Part shown: in pieces, positions 38,346 through 47,331 of the stretch | Layout: the number at the start of each line of letters is the position of its first letter | How positions within the stretch are numbered: the stretch's first letter is position 1 | Source: Morganella morganii | GTDB lineage: Bacteria; Pseudomonadota; Gammaproteobacteria; Enterobacterales; Enterobacteriaceae | Direction: 5' to 3' | Length of the DNA stretch: 64,000 bases | NCBI RefSeq assembly: GCF_019402645.1 | Contig: NZ_VKKS01000001.1 | Location: forward strand, 1,240,970-1,304,969 | Program-made: the position numbers and the translations under genes | Notes under the pieces: generated by a model | The model's database searches: none | What the model saw: the letters and a program-made list of their open reading frames with translations, nothing else | What the model was told of the DNA's origin: nothing

Positions 38346-41006
38346 TTATTTCTTAGCATTCCGTTTGGCAACCGGTTTTGGTGCCGCAACAGGGACAGAT
38401 TCGTCATAGGTGCGGCCGTAATAGGTGTCCAGCATAATTTGTTTTAATTCAGCAATCAGCGGATAACGCGGGTTTGCACCGGTACACTGGTCATCAAAGG
38501 CATCTTCTGACAGTTTATCCAGTTTCGCCAGGAATTCAGCTTCCGGCACACCTGCTTCACGAATGGATTTCGGAATACCCAGAGACGCTTTGATTTCCTC
38601 CAGCCAGACCAGCAGTTTTTCAATTTTCTGCGCAGTGCGGTCACCGGCGGCACTCAGTTGCAGATGGTCAGCAATCTCTGCGTAACGGCGGCGTGCCTGC
38701 GGACGGTCATACTGGCTGAATGCTGTTTGCTTGGTCGGGTTATCGGTGGCGTTATAACGGATGACGTTACAGATAAGCAGGGCGTTAGCCAGACCATGCG
38801 GAATATGGAATTCAGAGCCCAGTTTGTGCGCCATAGAGTGACACACACCAAGGAAGGCGTTGGCAAACGCGATACCGGCGATAGTTGCGGCATTGTGCAC
38901 ACGTTCACGGGCAACCGGATTTTTCGCGCCTTCGTGATAGCTGGCCGGTAAGAACTCTTTCAGCAGTTTCAGCGCCTGTAATGCCTGACCGTCAGAGTAT
39001 TCATTTGCCAGTACAGAAACGTATGCTTCCAGCGCATGGGTGACCGCATCCAGTCCGCCGAACGCAGTGAGGGATTTCGGCATATTCATCACCAGGTTGG
39101 CATCGACAATCGCCATATCCGGGGTGAGGGCATAGTCCGCCAGCGGGTATTTCTGACCGGTGGTATCATCTGTCACGACCGCAAACGGTGTTACTTCAGA
39201 ACCGGTACCGGATGTGGTGGTGATAGCGACCATTTTTGCTTTCACACCCATTTTCGGGAACTTATAGATACGTTTACGGATATCCATAAAGCGCAGTGCC
39301 AGTTCCTCAAAGTGGGTTTCCGGATGTTCATACATCACCCACATGATTTTGGCTGCATCCATCGGGGAACCGCCGCCGAGGGCAATAATCACGTCCGGTT
39401 TGAAGTTGTGCATCTGCTCCGCACCTTTGCGGACCACAGAGAGTGTCGGGTCAGCTTCCACTTCAAAGAAAATTTCCACTTCCATACCGTAGGATTTCAG
39501 CACACGGGTTACTTCATCCACATAGCCGTTATTAAACAGATAGCCGTCAGTCACGATAAATGCGCGTTTTGCGCCGTCACCGGCGATCTCTTCCAGGGCA
39601 ACCGGCAGAGAACCGCGGCGGAAATAGATAGATTTCGGAAGTTTATGCCACAACATATTTTCAGCTCGTTTTGCCACGGTTTTGGTGTTGATCAGGTGTT
39701 TCGGCCCGACGTTTTCGGAAATGGAGTTACCTCCCCAGGAACCGCAACCCAGTGTCAGTGACGGAGACAGTTTGAAGTTATACAGGTCGCCGATCCCGCC
39801 CTGTGACGCCGGGGTGTTAATCAGGATACGTGCGGTTTTCATCTTTTCACCGAAGAATTTCACGCGCTCCGGCTGGTTATCCTGGTCGGTATATAAGCAG
39901 GAGGTGTGTCCGATTCCGCCCATTTCCACCAGTTTTTCCGCTTTGATCACGGCATCCTCAAAATCTTTACCACGGTACATAGCTAACAGCGGAGAGAGTT
40001 TTTCGTGTGCAAACGGCTCGGATTCATCTACAACGGAGACCGCACCGATAAGAATTTTGGTCCAGGACGGCACTTCAATACCTGCCATTCCGGCAATTTT
40101 CACCGCAGACTGACCGACAATTTTCGCATTCAGTCCGCCGTTGAGCAGAATAATGTCCTGAACGGCTTTCAGCTCTTTGCCTTTCAGGATATAGCCGCCG
40201 TGGGTTTCAAAACGTTCTTTGACCTGCTCATAAACATCATCCACCACGATGACGGATTGTTCAGACGCACAAATCACGCCGTTATCGAAAGTTTTGGACA
40301 TCAGAATAGAGGCTACCGCGCGTTTGATATCCGCCGTTTCATCAATCACGACAGGGGTGTTACCCGCACCCACACCAATGGCCGGCTTACCGGAACTGTA
40401 GGCCGCTTTTACCATACCCGGGCCGCCGGTGGCGAGGATCAGGTTGGTATCTGCGTGATGCATTAAGGCATTGGACAATTCAACAGATGGTTCGTCGATC
40501 CAGCCGATAATATCTTTCGGGGCACCGGCGGCAACGGCGGCACTGAGGACAATCTCTGCTGCCCTGTTAGTGGCTTTTTTGGCACGCGGATGCGGGGAGA
40601 AAATAATCCCGTTACGGGTTTTCAGGCTGATCAATGCTTTGAAGATAGCGGTGGAGGTCGGGTTAGTGGTCGGGACGATACCGCAGATAATACCGATAGG
40701 CTCTGCGATAGTGATGGTGCCGAAAGTCGGGTCTTCCGATAAGATGCCGCAGGTTTTCTCATCGCGGTAGGCGTTATAGATATATTCAGAAGCAAAATGG
40801 TTTTTAATCACTTTATCTTCAATAATCCCCATGCCGGACTCTTCAACCGCCAGTTTTGCCAGCGGAATACGGGCATCTGCTGCGGCAAGTGCGGCCGCCC
40901 GGAAGATGGCATCCACCTGTTCCTGGGAGAAACCGGCAAACTCGCGCTGGGCTTTCTTCACGCGGGCAACTAATTCATTGAGTTCGGTAACGTTCGTTAC
41001 GGCCAT
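38346..41006 (-). CDS. adhE: bifunctional aldehyde-alcohol dehydrogenase AdhE, 886 aa
   Basis: AdhE reduces acetyl-CoA to acetaldehyde and then ethanol during fermentation and forms spirosomes. The N-terminal aldehyde dehydrogenase half has the catalytic Cys in FDNGVICASEQSV. The C-terminal iron alcohol dehydrogenase half has GGGSPMDAAKIM, FGGLDAVTHALEAY and the iron-binding His of HSMAHKLGSEFHIPHGLANA. I place the start at 41006 (MAVTNVTELNELV), after CAGGAGTG; the frame is open to 41045 without matching. The leader carries a long inverted repeat and the promoter region a Cra-like palindrome, both listed separately. Confidence 0.97.
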   Translation of the reverse strand: MAVTNVTELNELVARVKKAQREFAGFSQEQVDAIFRAAALAAADARIPLAKLAVEESGMGIIEDKVIKNHFASEYIYNAYRDEKTCGILSEDPTFGTITIAEPIGIICGIVPTTNPTSTAIFKALISLKTRNGIIFSPHPRAKKATNRAAEIVLSAAVAAGAPKDIIGWIDEPSVELSNALMHHADTNLILATGGPGMVKAAYSSGKPAIGVGAGNTPVVIDETADIKRAVASILMSKTFDNGVICASEQSVIVVDDVYEQVKERFETHGGYILKGKELKAVQDIILLNGGLNAKIVGQSAVKIAGMAGIEVPSWTKILIGAVSVVDESEPFAHEKLSPLLAMYRGKDFEDAVIKAEKLVEMGGIGHTSCLYTDQDNQPERVKFFGEKMKTARILINTPASQGGIGDLYNFKLSPSLTLGCGSWGGNSISENVGPKHLINTKTVAKRAENMLWHKLPKSIYFRRGSLPVALEEIAGDGAKRAFIVTDGYLFNNGYVDEVTRVLKSYGMEVEIFFEVEADPTLSVVRKGAEQMHNFKPDVIIALGGGSPMDAAKIMWVMYEHPETHFEELALRFMDIRKRIYKFPKMGVKAKMVAITTTSGTGSEVTPFAVVTDDTTGQKYPLADYALTPDMAIVDANLVMNMPKSLTAFGGLDAVTHALEAYVSVLANEYSDGQALQALKLLKEFLPASYHEGAKNPVARERVHNAATIAGIAFANAFLGVCHSMAHKLGSEFHIPHGLANALLICNVIRYNATDNPTKQTAFSQYDRPQARRRYAEIADHLQLSAAGDRTAQKIEKLLVWLEEIKASLGIPKSIREAGVPEAEFLAKLDKLSEDAFDDQCTGANPRYPLIAELKQIMLDTYYGRTYDESVPVAAPKPVAKRNAKK

Positions 41007-41033
41007 ACAGATCACTCCTGATAAATTGTTAAA

Positions 41034-41150
41034 CTTTTTAAGCAAATCAGCGAATTGATACGATTTGATTATAGCGGTGATATCTTCCGGTAACTAAATC
41101 GATTTTGCCGGTAACATAATGCAGATATGCCCGCTGATTTGCTTAAAAAG
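41034..41150 (-). repeat. 19-bp perfect inverted repeat in the adhE leader
   Basis: Arms at 41034-41052 (CTTTTTAAGCAAATCAGCG) and 41132-41150 are exact reverse complements, 79 bases apart. In the adhE mRNA they would pair upstream of the ribosome-binding site. In E. coli the adhE leader forms a structure that RNase III must cut before translation; this repeat could be the counterpart. Confidence 0.85.
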
Positions 41151-41164
41151 CCCGTCAGGCCTTT

Positions 41165-41208
41165 CTGTTCATATTATAGTTGAATCGATTCAACTATAAT
41201 ATGAACAG
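41165..41208. promoter_or_regulatory. 44-bp perfect palindrome with a Cra-like core before adhE
   Basis: Positions 41165-41186 and 41187-41208 are exact reverse complements. The centre is TTGAATCGATTCAA, which fits the symmetric Cra (FruR) site TGAAWC-GWTTCA exactly. Cra is known to repress adhE in E. coli. The arms extend well beyond any Cra site, so an RNA hairpin or a second binding function is possible. Confidence 0.75.
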
Positions 41209-41561
41209 CTTAACATTCGGAGGAAATATTAAAGTGATCAGTGTCACAAATACATCAAGCTGACACCATTCAGCTTGGGTCGCAACAGGTATAAACCGTA
41301 GTGTCAGGAAAGATATAGGGTTTCAATTTTACAGAAGAACTGATGATTGTCTGAAAATCAGACAAAAATGAGGTGATATAACTGTATCGTATCAGCGAAC
41401 AGCGGAAAATATTCTGTGCAAAGCAATTCCTTTTCCTGCACATTCAACGGTATGATGTCTGTGTTAATAATCACATTTATAATTATTACAACCATCTGGC
41501 GATAGCCTGCTGTTATTATCAGCAGAGTATCACTGTATTATCATCAGGTTGAGGATCCTTT

Positions 41562-42209
41562 GTGGGTAACACGTTGCTGGATTTTTCCGGTTATTTAAAA
41601 TTTTTTGTCGGCTTATTTGCCTTAGTCAACCCGGTCGGTATTCTGCCGGTCTTTATGAGCATGACCAACTATCAGACTGCCGCAGTACGCAATAAGACGA
41701 ATATGATTGCGAACTTTTCGGTGGCTGTGATTTTGTGCACATCACTTTTGGTCGGCGATAAGATCCTCATCATGTTCGGTATTTCCATCGAATCTTTCCG
41801 GATAGCGGGGGGGACACTGATTGTCCTCATTGCGATGTCCATGATCAGCGGTAAGCTGGGGGAAGATAAGCAGAACAAGCAGGAGCAGTCGGAAACGGCG
41901 ATCCGCGACAATATCGGTGTGGTGCCGCTGGCGCTGCCGCTGATGGCGGGTCCGGGGGCTATCAGTTCCTGTGTGGTCTGGAGTGCCCGCTGGCAGGGCT
42001 GGCAGAACTTTTTCGGGCTGGCACTGACCAGTATTGTGTTTGCATTCTGCTGCTGGCTGCTGTTCCGCTCAGCGGGACTGTGGGTGAAATACCTCGGACA
42101 AACCGGTATTAACGTCGTGACCCGTATTATGGGTCTGATGCTGATGTCATTAGGTATTGAGCTGATTATTACCGGTATGAAAATGAGTTTTCCGAGATTA
42201 TTATCATAA
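41562..42209 (+). CDS. ychE: MarC-family membrane protein YchE, 215 aa
   Basis: Six predicted membrane helices and the MarC/UPF0056 motifs are present: GLFALVNPVGILPVFMSMT, GGTLIVLIAMSMI, PLALPLMAGPGAIS and IMGLMLMSLGIELIITGM. The function of the family is not established. The start is GTG at 41562 after GAGGATCC. It keeps the E. coli position between adhE and opp, but here an extra ABC operon separates it from oppA. Confidence 0.93.
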   Translation: MGNTLLDFSGYLKFFVGLFALVNPVGILPVFMSMTNYQTAAVRNKTNMIANFSVAVILCTSLLVGDKILIMFGISIESFRIAGGTLIVLIAMSMISGKLGEDKQNKQEQSETAIRDNIGVVPLALPLMAGPGAISSCVVWSARWQGWQNFFGLALTSIVFAFCCWLLFRSAGLWVKYLGQTGINVVTRIMGLMLMSLGIELIITGMKMSFPRLLS

Positions 42210-42231
42210 TCACGCAGTATATTATTATCAG

Positions 42232-42255
42232 AACGGGGCCTCAGGCCCCGTTTTT
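42232..42255. terminator. bidirectional terminator between ychE and the ABC operon
   Basis: AACGGGGCCT pairs with AGGCCCCGTT over a single C, followed by T on the plus strand. Confidence 0.88.
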
Positions 42256-42988
42256 ACATCAGTGCATTCTCCATCCGGTGTTCACCTCGCCGCAGGGCGG
42301 CGCGGTCAAATTCCCGTTCAATATTCCCGTTCGCCATAAATGCCGCACGATCCGACATATGCGCCACCACATCCGCATCATGGCTGACCAGCAGATAGGT
42401 CATACCGTGCGCGGCTTTCAGGTGATTAAGCAGATTGAGAATTTCCGCCTGTACAGACATATCGAGTGCGGATGTCGGTTCATCCAGCAGCAGGATCTGC
42501 GGACGCAGCATCAGGGCGCGGGCGATGGCAATGCGCTGGCGCTGCCCGCCGGAAAGCTGATGCGGATAACGTTGTGCCACATCCGGAGGTAACCCGACAG
42601 AGGTTATTGCCTCAGTCACCCGGCTATCGATATTTGTCTCCCGGTGAATGTGTAATGGTTCTGAGAGTGCCCTGTGAATGGTATGAAACGGATGCAGGGA
42701 AGCATAGGGATCCTGGAATACCATCTGCACGTTGCGTCGCAGAGCTCCCTGATAACGCTGGCCGGGATGGATATGTTGTGACAGCAGCTGCACGCCGCCC
42801 TGCCATTCACGCTGTAACCCGGCGATCACCCGCAGAATGGTGGATTTTCCGCAGCCGGACTCGCCGATAAGACTGAAAGTCTCTCCGGTGAAGAGGTGAA
42901 AACCGGCCTTGCAGACAACCTGCCGCTGTCCGAAACTGACAGAAAGATTATTAACTTCAATAATCGGTACTGAATTATCTGCCGGCAT
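42254..42988 (-). CDS. peptide/nickel-type ABC transporter ATPase (second), 244 aa
   Basis: This nucleotide-binding subunit has Walker A GESGCGKST, Q-loop VFQDPYASL, signature LSGGQRQRIAIARAL, Walker B ILLLDEPTSALD and switch His SHDADVV. It is the shorter ATPase and lacks the Cys-rich C-terminal extension seen in OppD/OppF/DppD, in the manner of NikE. It is the last gene of the five-gene operon and overlaps the preceding ATPase gene by 14 bases. The substrate is unknown: peptides, nickel or another small cation complex. Confidence 0.88.
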   Translation of the reverse strand: MPADNSVPIIEVNNLSVSFGQRQVVCKAGFHLFTGETFSLIGESGCGKSTILRVIAGLQREWQGGVQLLSQHIHPGQRYQGALRRNVQMVFQDPYASLHPFHTIHRALSEPLHIHRETNIDSRVTEAITSVGLPPDVAQRYPHQLSGGQRQRIAIARALMLRPQILLLDEPTSALDMSVQAEILNLLNHLKAAHGMTYLLVSHDADVVAHMSDRAAFMANGNIEREFDRAALRRGEHRMENALM

Positions 42989-43823
42989 GATGAGTCTCCT
43001 GAGTCAGTAACGCCTGCAAAGCAGGGCGATCTAATACCGGCAAATCAGTGCCGTAAGTCTGTGCATCCGGGCGGCAGGTCCATAATGTTCGGGTGTAAGG
43101 GTGAGTAGCCTGCGGCAGTTGTGCAGCGGGCAGTTCATCCACCTGCTGACCCTGATACATCACTATAACGCGCCGGCAATGGGCTGCCACCAGCGGTAAA
43201 TCATGGCTTATCAGCAGCAGCCCCATACGGCGCTCCTCACACTGGCTGACAATCAGTTCCAGAATCTGATGCCGCAGCCGGGCATCCAGAGCGGAGGTTG
43301 GTTCATCGGCAATTAAGACCGCCGGATTGTTGATCAGAGCAATGGCAATCATGGCGCGTTGTCCCATTCCGCCGGAAAGCTGCCCCGGGTAGCGGGAAAG
43401 TGCCTGCTCGGATAATCCGGCTGCACGGGCCATCTCAAATACGCGATCGCGGCGGTCAGATTTGTTTAGTGTCTGATGGCGCAGCAATGATTCCTCAATT
43501 TGCTGATACAGATTTCTGACCGGATTCAGGGCATAACGCGGATCCTGCATTATCATTGCAATATCATTGCCGCGCAGTGCCGCCCACTGTTTTTCCCGCA
43601 GGGAAAGCAGAGCGGTCTGACGGAATGTCAGCGTATCGGCACTGACAATACCGGGTTTCCGTACCAGCCCCATCAGCGCCCTGGCGCTCATAGATTTACC
43701 GGAACCGGATTCCCCGACCAGCGCCAGCCGCTCCTGCCCCAGAGTAAACGAGACATTTTTCACTACCTGTGCCCGGGGGTAATCCACACACAGATTGCTG
43801 ACACAAATAAGCGGCTCAGTCAT
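42975..43823 (-). CDS. peptide/nickel-type ABC transporter ATPase (first), 282 aa
   Basis: Walker A GESGSGKS, Q-loop MQDPRYALNPV, signature LSGGMGQRAMIAIAL, Walker B VLIADEPTSALDA and switch His SHDLPLV are all present. I place the start at 43823 (MTEPLICVSNL), overlapping the permease gene end by eight bases; the frame extends to 43883 inside that gene. A short C-terminal tail (HPYTRTLWTC) resembles the OppD/NikD type but lacks the CxxC cluster. With the next ATPase it should form the heterodimeric motor. Confidence 0.88.
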   Translation of the reverse strand: MTEPLICVSNLCVDYPRAQVVKNVSFTLGQERLALVGESGSGKSMSARALMGLVRKPGIVSADTLTFRQTALLSLREKQWAALRGNDIAMIMQDPRYALNPVRNLYQQIEESLLRHQTLNKSDRRDRVFEMARAAGLSEQALSRYPGQLSGGMGQRAMIAIALINNPAVLIADEPTSALDARLRHQILELIVSQCEERRMGLLLISHDLPLVAAHCRRVIVMYQGQQVDELPAAQLPQATHPYTRTLWTCRPDAQTYGTDLPVLDRPALQALLTQETHHAGR

Positions 43824-44640
43824 GTTGCGGCTCCATAATATCCCGTAAACCATCACCCAGAAGATTGAATGCCATGCCGGCAATCAGAATGGCTGCACCG
43901 GGAGCGGCGGCTATCCACCACTGGTCAAAAATAACCTGCATACCATCGGCAATCATCGCCCCCCATTCCGCCATCGGCGGCTGTGCGCCCAGACCGAGGA
44001 AACCCAGACCGGCGGCGGCCAGAATAATAGTGGCGAGATCCAGCGCCAGCCGGACAATGGCTGACGGCAGGCAGAGCGGCAAAATGTGTCCCCACAGCAG
44101 GCGCAGACCGCGGATACCCAGCATTTCAGCACTGGCCAGATAATCACTGTTGCGCAGATGCCGGATTTCACTGCGCGCCTGACGGGCATAGGCGGGCCAG
44201 GAGGTAAGGGCGAGCGCCAGAGCCCCGTTAATCAGCCCCGGCCCGAGAATGGCAACAAACGCAAAAGCGAGGATCAGACGCGGCATCGACATTACAATAT
44301 CGGTAAACCGCATCAGGATAGTTTCCGCCAGGCGGCCGTAAAAACCGGCCAGAATACCGATCAGTAACCCGGCGGGCAGGGTGATTACTGCCACCAGCGC
44401 GACCAGCCCGAACATCGGGCGTGTACCGCAGATCAGGCGGGAGAGCACGTCACGGCCGTAGCTGTCCGTCCCGAGCCAGTGCTGTGCATCCGGTGCCAGC
44501 AGGCGCTGTGCCGGGTTTTGCAGTACCGGGTCATACGGTGCGAGCCACGGCGCAAGCAGTGCCACCAGCAGCAGAAACAGTATAATCAGGGTGCCCGTCA
44601 GTGCGGACGGGGATCGGCGGATTTTCGGCAGTAATGTCAT
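43816..44640 (-). CDS. peptide/nickel-type ABC permease, DppC-like, 274 aa
   Basis: An N-terminal membrane helix is followed by LGTDSYGRDVLSRLICGTR, the DppC/NikC-family hallmark. The EAA-type loop (YLASAEMLGIRGLRLLWGHILP) follows and a terminal GLGFLGLGAQPPMAEWGAMI. It should pair with the DppB-like permease at 44637. It overlaps both neighbours by a few bases, so the operon is tightly coupled. Confidence 0.9.
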   Translation of the reverse strand: MTLLPKIRRSPSALTGTLIILFLLLVALLAPWLAPYDPVLQNPAQRLLAPDAQHWLGTDSYGRDVLSRLICGTRPMFGLVALVAVITLPAGLLIGILAGFYGRLAETILMRFTDIVMSMPRLILAFAFVAILGPGLINGALALALTSWPAYARQARSEIRHLRNSDYLASAEMLGIRGLRLLWGHILPLCLPSAIVRLALDLATIILAAAGLGFLGLGAQPPMAEWGAMIADGMQVIFDQWWIAAAPGAAILIAGMAFNLLGDGLRDIMEPQHD

Positions 44641-45683
44641 GATTTCACCCGCGGATCTGTTAAACGCACAATCATATCTGTCACGTTATTAATAAAGATA
44701 AAGCATATCCCTATCACCAGTGTTCCGCCCATCACGGCAGTAGTATCTCCGGCAAACAAGGCTGCGGTCAGGTAGCGGCCGATACCGGGCCAGGAGAAGA
44801 CGGTTTCTGTCAGTACTGCACCCTCCAGCATACCGGTGTAGGCCAGAGCAATCACGGTGATCAGGGTGCCGCGGATATTCGGCAGCACATGGCGGAACAG
44901 TACCTGCATTTCGGTATTACCTTTGGCTCGTGCCAGCGTGACATACTCTTTATTCATCTCACTCAGACAGGCGGCGCGCGTCAGCCGGGTGATCCCCGCC
45001 AGACAGAAATAGGCCAGCAGCGACACCGGCAGGATCAGGTGTGCCACCGCATTAGTAAATGCACCGGGGTCATCCGACAACCAGGAGTCGATCAGCACAA
45101 AACCGGTTTTTGCCTCAACGGTATACTGGTAGATATCATCCAGCCGTCCCGGGCCGGGACTCCATTGCAGCGTGGCATAAAACAGAAGCAGCATCAGCAG
45201 ACCCAGCCAGAAAACCGGCACCGAGTTACCGAGGAGGGTCAGGGTGCGGATGATAAAATCAAACGGCGTGCCTGCATAACGGGCACATAACACGCCGCAG
45301 AGGATCCCGAGCGAAGCGCCGATCAGTAGTGCCGTGGTTGCCAGTTCAATGGTCGCTGGCAGTGTGGTCAGCACACCGTCGAGCACCGGTTGCCCCATGG
45401 AGGAAGCCATGCCGAGGTCGCCGTGCAGCAGACGCTCCGCATAATGCCAGAACTGAATATAAACGGGCTGATCCAGCCCCAGCTCCAGCCGCACCTGTTC
45501 ATAGGTTTCATGGCTGGCGTGATCACCGACAATCTGCAATACACGATCAACCGGAGAGAGTGCTGACAGTGCAAAGGTGATCACCAGTAAGCCGAGCAGC
45601 GTCAGCGTCAGGGTAAAAACGCCCTGAAGCGCTACACGCAGAGTATGGCGAAACAGTGTGCCGGCAGGGGAAATATCGGACAT
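44637..45683 (-). CDS. peptide/nickel-type ABC permease, DppB-like, 348 aa
   Basis: This is a permease with about six helices, a DppB-style external segment (VRLELGLDQPVYIQFWHYAERLLHGDLGMA) and the EAA-type loop YVTLARAKGNTEMQVLFRHVLPN. It ends with ETVFSWPGIGRYLTAALFAGD. The start at 45683 (MSDISPAGTL) is preferred over 45707. It is longer than typical DppB by a loop at about residues 175-205 (SPGPGRLDDIYQYTVEAKTG). It partners with the DppC-like permease. Confidence 0.9.
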   Translation of the reverse strand: MSDISPAGTLFRHTLRVALQGVFTLTLTLLGLLVITFALSALSPVDRVLQIVGDHASHETYEQVRLELGLDQPVYIQFWHYAERLLHGDLGMASSMGQPVLDGVLTTLPATIELATTALLIGASLGILCGVLCARYAGTPFDFIIRTLTLLGNSVPVFWLGLLMLLLFYATLQWSPGPGRLDDIYQYTVEAKTGFVLIDSWLSDDPGAFTNAVAHLILPVSLLAYFCLAGITRLTRAACLSEMNKEYVTLARAKGNTEMQVLFRHVLPNIRGTLITVIALAYTGMLEGAVLTETVFSWPGIGRYLTAALFAGDTTAVMGGTLVIGICFIFINNVTDMIVRLTDPRVKS

Positions 45684-45715
45684 ACAGCAGTTCCTGAATA
45701 AAAACAAAACACATA

Positions 45716-45742
45716 AACCCCGTCAGTAATACTGACGGGGTT
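45716..45742 (-). terminator. hairpin between the binding protein and permease genes
   Basis: AACCCCGTCAG pairs with CTGACGGGGTT over a 5-base loop. Inside an operon, such a stem usually lets only part of the transcripts continue, keeping the binding protein in excess. There is no long T-run after it. Confidence 0.7.
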
Positions 45743-45762
45743 GTAACCGGAAAATCAGCAGA

Positions 45763-47331
45763 TTATTTGGTGACTCTGTCGTAATACACCATATCTGCGT
45801 TCAGTCCCTGCTGATAGCCTTTCACATTATCACGCAGCACCACCTGGTTTTGTCCCTGTGCCATAAAGACATACGGAGAACTGCGCTGCAATTCTTGCTG
45901 CATGGCGGTATACATCTGTGCACGCTTGGCTTTATCCGGCTCCGCCACAGCTTTCAGTGTGGTTTGTGATAACTGCGGAATATCCCAGCCGTTCAGCCAC
46001 GCGACGGTGCTGCTTTTGCCGTCATTAAAGGCGAAAGCACTGGCATTGGAATGGGCATCAAAATAATCCGGGATCCAGAAACGGATTGCCGCCTGATGCT
46101 GGCGTGCCCGTACGCGGGAATAGACCTGGCTGCCTGCTGCCGGCAGTAATTCCACTTTGATACCGCCCTGAGCAAAACTTGCCTGAAGTGACTGAGCAAT
46201 AGTGATATACGGCGGTTTATTTTCCACATCGAGCGTGAAATGAGCATTTTTAATTCCGGCTCTTGCCAGAATATCTTTCGCTTTGGCCGGATCAAATTTA
46301 TATGGGTTATTTTCCAGCGCGCCCGGTAAACCGATTGGCAGGAAACTCTGGTGAATAAAATACTGGCCTTTCAGTAAATCGCGGGTAATACCTTCGTAAT
46401 CCACCAGATAGCGGGCCGCTTCCCACAATGCCGGGTTTTTCAGCAGCGGGTTGGCGCTGTTACCGGTGTTGAAAGCCATATAATCCTGCTCGGCGGACGG
46501 AATGTTTTCCACCCGCACCCCGGCGCTCTTTTTCAGTGCCGCAGTCTGGTCGGCACCCAGCTCCCGGGCAATATCCGCATCACCCTGCTGAATAAGCAGA
46601 CGGCGGGAGGCCGGGTCCGGCACATTTTTAATAATAATGGACGGGATTTTTGCCTCGCCGGTGGACACATGCGGGTTGGCTGCCATCACAATCGCCTGGT
46701 TAGGCTGATATACTTTCAGGGAATAAGCGCCGCTGCCGGCGGAGTGCATTTTCAGCCAGGCATTGCCGAAGTCATTATTTTTAATATTCGGTGTTACCAG
46801 TTTTTCATCCACCACAGACGCTATCGGGGTGGATAACAGATTCAGCGCCACATCCGGGCTGATATCTGCACTCCATTTTATTTTCAGAGTGCGGTCACCG
46901 GTTTTTTCAAACTGCTGCGCAATATTATCTTTATTCCAGCCGAGAATATTAAGAATAAACGCCGGGGATTTATTCATGATCACGGCACGCTGGTAAGAGA
47001 AAATAATATCTTCCGGGCGCACCGGGTTGCCGGAGGCAAATTTTGCATTCTCTTTAATACGAACCGTCAGGGTTTTATTGGCGGCATCGGCCTGCCAGTC
47101 TTCCAGTAAAATCGCATCAAGCTGTTCCGGGTTATCCCGGTTCGGTTGTACCAGACGCTGATATAAGCTGGGAACGGTCTGGATACTGGAAAGTTCATTA
47201 CTTTCTGCCGGATCAAGGCTGACAATGTCATCCAGACTCTGGACAACAATTAAGGTATTCGGTGGTGTGGCGGCAAATGCGGAGACGGAAAAGAGCAGAG
47301 CCAGTGACGCTGCCGGATATGTTTTTTTCAT
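45763..47331 (-). CDS. SBP family 5 substrate-binding protein, 522 aa
   Basis: A signal peptide (MKKTYPAASLALLFSVSAFA-A) precedes a family-5 solute-binding protein. It shows the LDPAESNELSSIQTVPSLYQRLV opening, a KFASGNPVRPEDIIFSYQRAV motif, and a GAYSLKVYQPNQAIVMAANP segment, as in peptide-binding proteins DppA and OppA. I cannot predict the ligand. AGGGGAA stands before the ATG. It is the first gene of the operon; the hairpin after it probably boosts its share. Confidence 0.9.
   Translation of the reverse strand: MKKTYPAASLALLFSVSAFAATPPNTLIVVQSLDDIVSLDPAESNELSSIQTVPSLYQRLVQPNRDNPEQLDAILLEDWQADAANKTLTVRIKENAKFASGNPVRPEDIIFSYQRAVIMNKSPAFILNILGWNKDNIAQQFEKTGDRTLKIKWSADISPDVALNLLSTPIASVVDEKLVTPNIKNNDFGNAWLKMHSAGSGAYSLKVYQPNQAIVMAANPHVSTGEAKIPSIIIKNVPDPASRRLLIQQGDADIARELGADQTAALKKSAGVRVENIPSAEQDYMAFNTGNSANPLLKNPALWEAARYLVDYEGITRDLLKGQYFIHQSFLPIGLPGALENNPYKFDPAKAKDILARAGIKNAHFTLDVENKPPYITIAQSLQASFAQGGIKVELLPAAGSQVYSRVRARQHQAAIRFWIPDYFDAHSNASAFAFNDGKSSTVAWLNGWDIPQLSQTTLKAVAEPDKAKRAQMYTAMQQELQRSSPYVFMAQGQNQVVLRDNVKGYQQGLNADMVYYDRVTK

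Larger units (their letters stand above)
41007..41561. other. 555-bp divergent spacer between adhE and ychE
   Basis: This stretch holds the adhE leader and promoters, a 19-bp inverted repeat (41034-41150), a 44-bp palindrome (41165-41208), and the ychE promoter. A further short stem CTGCTG/CAGCAG is at 41517-41535. No gene is visible. Confidence 0.6.
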
